This document shows, piece by piece, positions 56,917 through 64,000 of a DNA stretch of 64,000 nucleotides. The notes beneath the pieces are model-generated. The model was given only the letters and a program-made list of their open reading frames with translations. It was not told where the DNA came from and searched no databases. The translations under genes and the position numbers were made by a program. This DNA comes from Dimorphilus gyrociliatus. Its lineage: Eukaryota; Annelida; Polychaeta; Dinophilidae. Each line of letters opens with the position of its first letter. The stretch's first letter is position 1. Location of the stretch: NCBI GenBank assembly GCA_904063045.1, contig CAJFCJ010000026.1, forward strand, positions 660,964 to 724,963, in the 5' to 3' direction.

Positions 56917-59900
56917 TTAAGATAAATATAACCCTAACCCTCTATAGAAATCTTGCCTCAAATTCTTCATGATATTTGTATCCTTAAATTCGATTAGAAG
57001 ATTAGCAAATTCTTTTACAGAAGCTATAACTGCATTCCAATCATAATCGACGACTCTTTGAACGATATCAAATACAATGATGCTATTGTCAGCAGACCCA
57101 TAATAGAATCCTGCCAGTTTGCTATTAAATTCAAATACATTTTCGGATTCTACAAGAGCTTTAGCAACAGTTTCTATATTGTACCAAAAGTTAAACTGCA
57201 GCTGGTAAGCGAAATTACCGGTTGGATCCAATTTTGACGTCCAATTATCTCCAAAAGTTTGCGTCATATTTCTCAAAGAATCTTCAACAAATGCAAGAAT
57301 TGCCTTCTCGTCAATATTTTTGGCTTTCTTTACTTCTAATATTTCGTAATATCTAAAAACGGATGCCCAAATGTCTATCGCCTGAGTGAAATGTTCATCG
57401 CCCGTTTCGTCGCTAATTGAACATATAGTACTTATCAAATTTCCAAAGAAATAGCCATCGTAATTGCCAAGATAACCGAATAAATTTAATTCGAAATCCT
57501 CTTCTGAAGATTCTGAAAGGGTACATAGAAATTCGGAAATCCATTGGGTTATACTAACGCCAGGTATGGTATAGCCTAAATATTTATTAAATAAGGGAAT
57601 TATAGTATTGTAGAGAACACTTTTATTCTTTTCAAAATATTCCAATGTTCTTCCTATCATTCTATATTTGCTGGAATCGCATTTTTTAGAAGGAGTCTTA
57701 ATTAAATCAATTAAACCAATATTTTCAAGGTCAGTGTAGATATCGGTAACCTGTTTACCTATACTGACAAGATCATGCCAGCTTATGGGATTCTGGAAGA
57801 CTATGATATTTCTTAGTACTTTAACTATATTTTCAGGCATAACTTCAGCCAGATTACTATAGAAATCATCGTCTTTTTCGGAATCTAATGGAAAATAATA
57901 ATTATTTGGTAAAATAAAATACATATACTGTCCCAAGAAAAAGTCTCTGGCAGGGTTGTTCTTATAGTGGAAAAAGTGAATTATTTAACTAACAGGATTT
58001 TGCTTAATTATATATATTTTTTATTTAGAATTAAGAGGATAAGGTATTTTTACAACTAATTTTGTTTTTATTTTTAATTTTTTTAAAATAAGGCGGATAT
58101 AGAGTTACTGTTAAAAAAAAGAAAAAAAAAACAACCATAAAAAGCTTCAAAACACAAGGGTGTAAACTTATAATTTGAAGAGCTATAAAATATAATGGCT
58201 CGCGAGATCTGACATATTGTCTCGACATTAAAAGAGCATTTATTACTAATTCACAACAGACAGAAACGTCTTCCAACAAGATGGGGCAAGATGTCATACC
58301 TTAAAGATTGGCTTGCCTAAAGTCAAGTCCATATCTAAATATTATAGAAAAATGTTTGGATAATGTTGAAGAAAAGAGTTTATAAAAAAACGGTATCGTC
58401 TTGTGATCCAAAATAAACGATACCTAATAAATTATTGACTTAAATGTGGAATTTTTTATCATTTTTACCAGAAACTTTTTCTCCGCCTTATTTTAAAAAG
58501 TTGTTAAGTAAAAGTTAATAAAAAGTAAGAAATTTTTTTTTTAATGAATTACATCTTTGAGTTCTGCTAGTTGAATAATTCACTTTTTCCAGTATAAGAA
58601 CAACCCTGCTAGAGACTTTTTCTTGGGACTGTAAATACTATATACAGTTACAATAATAAGGAATTGTTACAATGAAAAAACTTCTAAAAATATGACTATT
58701 TTGGTGTTTTATACTTTACAGTTATCTTATCTTTATATTAAAAATCAAATTGAGATAATAATATCTGAATAGGCATTGAACAGTTTTGTAGAATATCCAG
58801 TTTTGATTAAATATGCGCTTGTTCGTAATCTACAATTCCATTTTCCTTGTTATTGTATGTGATCTGGCAGACAATAACTCTTAATTTTAGGGTCATAGCA
58901 ACCGTGTTAATATTATTTAATAGCTTATGAAATAATCTAAACCTTAAACATATTTTTAAAAGTTTTTATCTTTGTAACAATTACAAATACAGTGACTGTA
59001 AATATTAGTATATGCTGTATATATGATTTAATAATACCAAGAAACACTTTAGCCAGTTGACTATTCGCTTCGTTGAAGTTGGAAATACCCATATAATCAA
59101 AAATATCCAAATATTTTAACCAATTCTCGCCATAGGTTTTTGTTAAGCTGTCCAAGAAAATTTTCACTTCATTCGCTTGAATATTTGTAGGTCGTTCTTT
59201 GACTATAAATGATAGTATATCTTTGGCAATATTCACAGATTTTATGTAAAAATCAGAGGGAAGAAGGTAAGAAACTATTTTGTTCTCGTATGATTCAATA
59301 ATTGGCCTTGGAATGTATAAATACAGTGCTAATTGATTATTAAACTGTTGTTTATCTTTTGAATTAATCATATAGCAGCTGACAATCTTAAAATGTTCAG
59401 GGGAAGATAAAATCTCCAAAATAAGTCCTTCTTGGGGATAGTGTTTTGGTAAGATATCTTTGTACTCGTTGATAAATGCAACTATCTTATCAAGTGTTTT
59501 GACGTTACTGCATTTGGGGCGAGTAAAGATACCAGCTTTATTAAAGTATTCAAATATTGCAAAGCCTTTCTCGACAGCTTGTAACATCTGATTGATTTTA
59601 TTTTTTGAATAATATTTAGCAATATTATAGGATCTAATCAACAGATATTCAAGGTTATTATTATCCCAATCGAAACCGTCATAATGCTTGGAATATTTTA
59701 CTGGAAAAAAAGAAGAGTTGAAAGATAAATTAATGTTTGATAAACTACCAAACTACTGTTTATATATAATTCTACCTATTATTTCTTCAGCGATAGCTCT
59801 AACGTTGTCAGTCTCTTCCCATACATCGGGTGAATTGAATAAATTATCGATTATATGCGATTCGTATAGACTATATAACCAACCGTGACCAAATTTTGAA

Positions 59901-60473
59901 GATAAACGAGTTAACAGCTCAGCAATTTTATCATCCCTCTCCGAATCTGATAGATTCTTTTCAACTATATTATCACGAAGGTATTCCAAAAGTTCTCGAA
60001 TATTTTTAACAAGTGTTAAAAAGTTATAGTCATTAAGAAACTTCCTTAAATATATACACTGCCTTTCGAAAGCAAACGAAAATTCCATAGCGGATATTCT
60101 AGGCTTTGTGTATTTAATAATTTCTTCGCTCAACTCAAACAATGTCTCAGCGTTTAAAATTTTACAAACAACCTCTGACAATTTGTTATGATCTTTTAAG
60201 ATATCGAATTTAATACTTTGTGATAGATGAAAAAGAAATCTCTCATATTCAACTCTTTCCAAAACTTTAGGCACTTCATTCTCAAGCCAACTTGAAATTT
60301 TATTAGCTTGTTGCAAACATACATCGGATGTTACGGCTAAAGAACACAAATAAAAAGAGGATATTTTACAAACAATAAAACATTGAAAATAAAAAACTAT
60401 TATTTATCTTACAAATTGATTTTCCGTTTAGAAAGAGAGCTGAAATTAATGTTAAAGATAAGAGAACTTTCAT
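56917..60473 (-). CDS. Secreted ~750-residue protein with three related helical units
   Basis: Model on the minus strand: 60413-60473, 59776-60336, 59038-59700 and 56917-57884, all phases matching, giving 750 residues. The first 18 residues are a signal peptide (MKVLLSLTLISALFLNG). The mature part is helical, with no recognised domain. It contains three units of roughly 200-250 residues. Each ends with a similar signature: LSSKFGHGWLYSLYE, SLTKTYGENWLKYLD and NMTQTFGDNWTSKLD. That points to internal duplication. Cysteines are sparse. The third intron is 1153 bp, against 62-75 bp for the others, because of inserted transposon DNA. The stop overlaps an AATAAA poly(A) signal. It is likely extracellular or in the secretory path; no enzyme motif was found and function is unknown. 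Confidence 0.7.
57928..58631. mobile_element. Non-autonomous Tc1/mariner element in an intron, flanked by TA
   Basis: Terminal inverted repeats of about 60 bp are visible. The left end begins CTGTCCCAAGAAAAAGTCTC after a TA (57926-57927). The right end mirrors it, GAGACTTTTTCTTGGGACTG before a TA (58632-58633). Both continue with GCAGGGTTGTTCTTATA and GAAAAAGTGAATTATT. The inside is about 0.6 kb with a decayed transposase catalytic piece on the plus strand (VFQQDGARCHTLKI, PYLNIIEKCLDNVEEK) and a large deletion. It lies in the long intron of the secreted gene. Confidence 0.9.
58740..58990. mobile_element. Second Tc1-like fragment in the same intron
   Basis: About 250 bp of DNA closely match the fragment at 53320-53600. 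Shared stretches include TATCTGAATAGGCA, CTTGTTATTGT and AATAACTCTTAATT. On the minus strand it retains ILQNCSMPIQI. It lies immediately right of the complete element and reaches the splice site region of exon 3. Confidence 0.65.
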
Positions 60474-61175
60474 TTTTTCTTATCAATGATTAAATTACTT
60501 TTTTTTTGTTTTTTTATATCATTTTTTTTAAAGGAAATTACTGAATTGGTTTATTATATCAATTGTCCATTTAATATATTTATTTCAATTCCTTTTAAAT
60601 ATAATCCTTTTTAGGCGAGCAATTGTCCGAATTCTAGTACAATTATAATAATGAATATAAAGAGTGTAAGTTTGCGATTACAAGATAAATTCTTAACATC
60701 AATTTTCGTTGTTGTTTTGCCTATTTCGTCTTTGATAGTCGATAACGTTAAGATGTTAAGATGAGGAAGAAAAAAATCTTAAAATTTTTGGTATTTCCTA
60801 GCATGTTATAAATATAGGCCGTTAAAAAACTATTTTTATCAAGCATTTTTAAGATAAGAGATCAAGTGATTATCGTTTAGAAAAAAAAATTTCCAAAAAC
60901 CAATATTTTTAACAGAGAAAAATAAAAAAAAATATTTTTTTTTTATAAAGGAAACTATTAAATATGGAATATTGAACGGTTTTTCTTTTTTTCCTCTTTT
61001 CTCTTCTTTAGATTACTCACCGTTCATAGTTTGGTTTTCTATAAACAGAAATTTATGCAAAATATCCATACGTTTATTTCTTCGTCATATATATAAATTA
61101 GCGATCATGGTTAATCTTTTCAAAAAAGAGAATATCTTCTGTGAGAGAAGAGCGAAAAGGGAATAGATTGGAATA
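60474..61175. other. Intergenic, divergent 5' flanks
   Basis: Separates the secreted gene (minus) from the membrane-protein gene (plus). No exon is certain. If the latter has an upstream signal-peptide exon, it should lie at 60900-61170. None is convincing; the frame at 60972 is hydrophobic but has no clear donor. Confidence 0.35.
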
Positions 61176-62114
61176 ATGATAAAATACGTTAGTATATGGA
61201 GGAAGAAATTAAATCTTAAGAACGATATACTTTGCCAAGCTTGTATTGATAATTCGCAGAAGAATTTAAGAACTTATCAGGAAAAATGTGGTAAGGTTTT
61301 AAAGAAGATAAATCTAGATAGTGGAGACTCTTTCTATCAGAAGAAAAGGTAGATAGTTTTCCTAAGAGAAGAAATGATTGTTGTTAATCTATTAATCTTT
61401 CAGGCATATCTATTATTATTGGGTAAGGGAAGATCTGATATTCATGCTATATATTGATCCTAATACGGATAAAAAGGGAGCAATAACGTTTCTGACAAAT
61501 GTAAACAATGGTTTTTTTTTCTTAATATAGTGTTATATATATATTAATAACTAGTTAACATTTTAAGGTCTATAATGAGTTTATTAGAAGAAATCTCAAT
61601 GATAAAGTCATCTATCTCAATCCAAAGAATAGAAATAGTATGGATTTTCAAACTTATCTAACGAATGAATTGGTATATAAAATATTCTAAAAATAAATTC
61701 GAAATTTCCATGTTTTTCTTATCTATAGATTCAAGCCGGAGACAATCCTTTTTATAGTCAACCACAAAATATTCCACTAATACCCATTCAATCGAATAAA
61801 GGCAGTTTATGTCCTATTAATGAACATTCAATTGAATTAAACGAAACAAAGATTGACATTTGCGAGGTTATTATCATACTTTTAGGCCTATAATGTATAC
61901 AATTTTTTTTTTACTATTCTCCTAACTTTTCTTCTAACAGGATCCGAAAGATTGCCAATTGGATTTAGAGGAAAGTGATAAAGAAAATATGATAATTAAG
62001 CCTAATAGAATCGTTAACTATGCCCTTATTGCAATGACAATACTAGTATTTATCTTGTTATGCCTTGTTATATTTTTTTTGCATAAATTAGAACTTGTTG
62101 GAACTAGATTGTAA
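61176..62114 (+). CDS. Single-pass membrane protein with unknown ectodomain (5' end uncertain)
   Basis: Model: exons 61176-61348, 61404-61500, 61568-61672, 61729-61866 and 61941-62114. All phases match, with introns of 55-74 bp, giving 228 residues. A pre-membrane region has several cysteines (ILCQACIDNSQKNLRTYQEK and KCGK near the start, SLCPINE and DICEDPKDCQLDL later). A transmembrane helix near the C-terminus includes VNYALIAMTILVFILLCLVI. A short cytoplasmic tail (HKLELVGTRL) follows. There is no signal peptide at the chosen Met, so either an upstream exon is missing or it is a signal-anchor protein. No family is recognised; it may be a surface receptor or adhesion protein. It lies next to a GPI-anchored Ly6 gene in the same direction. 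Confidence 0.65.
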
Positions 62115-62300
62115 AAACATTAAAATAAATTAAATAGAACTTTGAACGATATCAAAGATATAGAAATGATTTCAGTTTAAATCTTACTAAAAATTTCCCA
62201 CTTATTAGCAAAAATACATAGATAAGAAGTTGTATATATAGGCGATTTCAAAAAGAAATAACAATTTGAAGATTGCTCTTTTCAAAAAGAAGAAAAAAAG

Positions 62301-62767
62301 ATGAAATTTGCTATATTGGTTCTATTTTTCTTGTCTGTTTCTCTCTTTGCCTTCTCTAAAGGTAGGATTATAATTATATTAATATATTGTATTTTAATTA
62401 AGTTTTTTATTTATAAAGGACAAATAACTTGCTTTTCTTGTACTTCTGTTTTAAATCCAAATTGTGGTAATCCGTTTAAACCTGATAATATTTCTACTTG
62501 TATAACATATGGAGAATGCTTTAAAACAGTTGGTCAGTTGTCTAATAATATAATTTAACTTTAATTTAATTGTGTTTTTGATTGTTTCTAGCTGGAACAA
62601 TTTTTATGAGAGGTTGTTCACCTATTGCCACCTCTAGTGGTTGTACGACAGCCGACTCAGTTGCCGCCTGCTTCTGCAATAAAAACAAATGTAATTCATC
62701 CTCAAATCTAAAGCCAATTTTAAAAACTTTTGGAATTGTATTTACGATTTTTGCACTTTTGATATAA
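62301..62767 (+). CDS. Ly6/uPAR three-finger protein, GPI-anchored
   Basis: Model: exons 62301-62361, 62419-62532 and 62592-62767, all phases matching, giving 116 residues. Residues 1-20 are a signal peptide (KFAILVLFFLSVSLFAFS). A compact Cys-rich domain follows: ITCFSC, CGNPF, STCITYGEC, MRGCSP, GCTTAD and ACFCNKNKCN. The terminal CxCxxxxCN is the Ly6/uPAR box. The C-terminus is hydrophobic (LKTFGIVFTIFALLI) without a charged tail, as for a GPI-anchor signal. Ly6 proteins modulate receptors or adhesion at the outer membrane (family knowledge). An AATAAA signal lies just past the stop. Intron 1 is 57 bp, in frame and stop-free, so its retention would add 19 residues without breaking the protein. 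Confidence 0.85.
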
Positions 62768-64000
62768 ATTGATTTTTATACGAATAAAAACATTTTGAAC
62801 ACTATTAATTCATAATTAGTCTAATTTAAAGTTAAATATAAATTATAAGTAAAGAATAAAATGTCTAGTATGTAGAAGGATTGGTTAATAGCGGTTTGTG
62901 TTCGTGTGTGTGGGTGTTGTTCTTTAATTTAAGTAAAGAACATTTCTTTAATGAGCGATAACTGAATGATCTAATCCTGTTAATTATAGTCGGGTAAAGT
63001 ATGAAATACTGCATATATTAAAATATAGTTAATACATTAATTTATAATTATAATATGAATAATTTAAATAAAAAAGAAAATTTTATTATTTACTTCGCGG
63101 GAAATTATTAAAAGATTCGCAGCGAATAGAACGTTCCATTCTTTACTATTGTTTTTCTTTTTAAACATTTGAAATAATTTAATGGTTAAAGATGATAAAT
63201 TAACATTTATTAAAACTTCTGATCCGAGTGTATTCCTCTTTAAAAGGATCATAATAGTTTCATTATTGTTTTAGATTATATTATTATTAAACACTTTAAA
63301 AGTCTTTTGTTAATGCCTGAAAGGTAAGCTATTTTTAATCATTGATAATATGTAAAATGTGGTTTTTCGTCTTATTTATCACTGTTCGATAATAATTAAA
63401 TGATAGGGTAAAGAAAATTTTTACAATTTTAATATAACTTTTATACTGTATGACCTATTTGCTGCCTAATGAAGACACTGATCTCCGTTCGGATTGTCAC
63501 GGACGAACATTATACTTCCTTAAATCTTTCTTTTGTTCAAGGGAAGTGGAACATACTAATTTTCAACTATACCAAATGGAACAATTATATGGAAAGAAGA
63601 GGATAAGAAAATGTAATATTTTCAACTCTCAATTAATATTTATATTAATGGGAAGTTGATTTTATACATAAGACATCGATTGATAATTGATAACAATTGT
63701 CTGATAAGTAATAGATAGGAGAACTATTCAAATTTATTTGTGATAAGACGAACCTGACATCATCAAGCAGTTACAACTTATGATTAAAGCCGTTTTTTGC
63801 AATCATACCCTTTTTTGACTGAGACAGTCTAATAGTGTGAAAATAAAAACGCCCCTTATGAGTAAATAATACAGAGGTAACGAGTTATTTAAGGAATTCA
63901 TAGGCCTACTGATATGGATAACAATAATCCAATTGCGTAATTTCCATAGAATTTACTATGAGAAGATAAGATAGATAAAGCATACGTAGGCACAAAAGAT
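62768..64000. other. Intergenic to window end
   Basis: No exon with splice support is seen. A plus-strand frame at 63450-63659 (69 residues, polar, starting TYLLPNEDTDL) and a minus-strand one at 63064-63252 have no family and no conserved features. They are not called. Confidence 0.4.

Noticed and set aside
57885-57936. ORF start at 57936 for the last unit of the secreted protein
   Set aside because: That N-terminus is encoded by the end of the Tc1 element and intron. The CATTAG acceptor at 57885 restores the phase with the exon ending at 59038.
63450-63659. 69-residue plus-strand ORF near the right end
   Set aside because: No domain, no splice context and no repeat support; kept out of the gene list.

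Overview
This window is AT-rich animal nuclear DNA. The best-resolved genes are split by very short GT-AG introns, mostly 55-75 bp. All three standard stop codons are used. There is a eukaryotic tRNA-Glu, a Rab5-type GTPase, C2H2 and THAP zinc-finger proteins, a Ly6/uPAR protein, NACHT-LRR receptors, and BEL/Pao and Tc1/mariner transposons. A small-genome invertebrate, perhaps a lophotrochozoan such as a compact annelid, fits best. The species is inference; I cannot name it.

Region by region. (1) 0-25 kb is an NLR-like cluster. An intronless NACHT-LRR gene runs off the left edge (1-4382, minus) and is divergent from a two-exon NACHT-LRR gene (4660-7775). Next come a BEL/Pao-derived gag/DUF5641 fusion ORF (8248-9474), a large LRR-only paralogue without a NACHT domain (9983-13207), and a giant intronless NACHT-LRR gene (19004-24646) with a 57-residue double-LRR tandem array. 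Between the last two lie a C2H2 protein, a Rab5-like GTPase and a thrombospondin-type-1 pseudogene. (2) 24.9-32.7 kb is a transposon graveyard: a decayed BEL/Pao element interrupted by a Tc1-like DD34E element, a second Tc1-like element, and a broken NLR. (3) 34-46 kb holds a zinc-finger/pseudokinase gene, a THAP gene, a Ser/Thr/Asn-rich gene ending in a Gag-like domain, an acidic protein with two SUMO-interacting-like motifs, a small coiled-coil protein, a multi-pass membrane protein and tRNA-Glu(TTC). (4) 46.9-55.7 kb is one 11-exon gene for a ~2493-residue disordered protein with a recurring short motif. (5) 56.9-62.8 kb holds three secretory or surface genes: a ~750-residue secreted protein built from three related units, a single-pass membrane protein, and a GPI-anchored Ly6/uPAR protein.

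Main themes. First, intracellular immune-type receptors coexist with an LRR-only relative and a dead copy, as in an expanding and decaying NLR family. Second, BEL/Pao Gag-like sequence survives in two intact ORFs, one of them spliced into a host-like gene, beside a dead full element. Third, Tc1 insertions coincide with unusually long introns in an otherwise short-intron genome. Fourth, several proteins seem to have no described family: the triplicated secreted protein, the giant motif-repeat protein and the zinc-finger pseudokinase.

Multi-exon models were built by eye from splice consensus plus reading-frame phase, without transcript data. Coordinates given for joined exons are exact readings, but untested.
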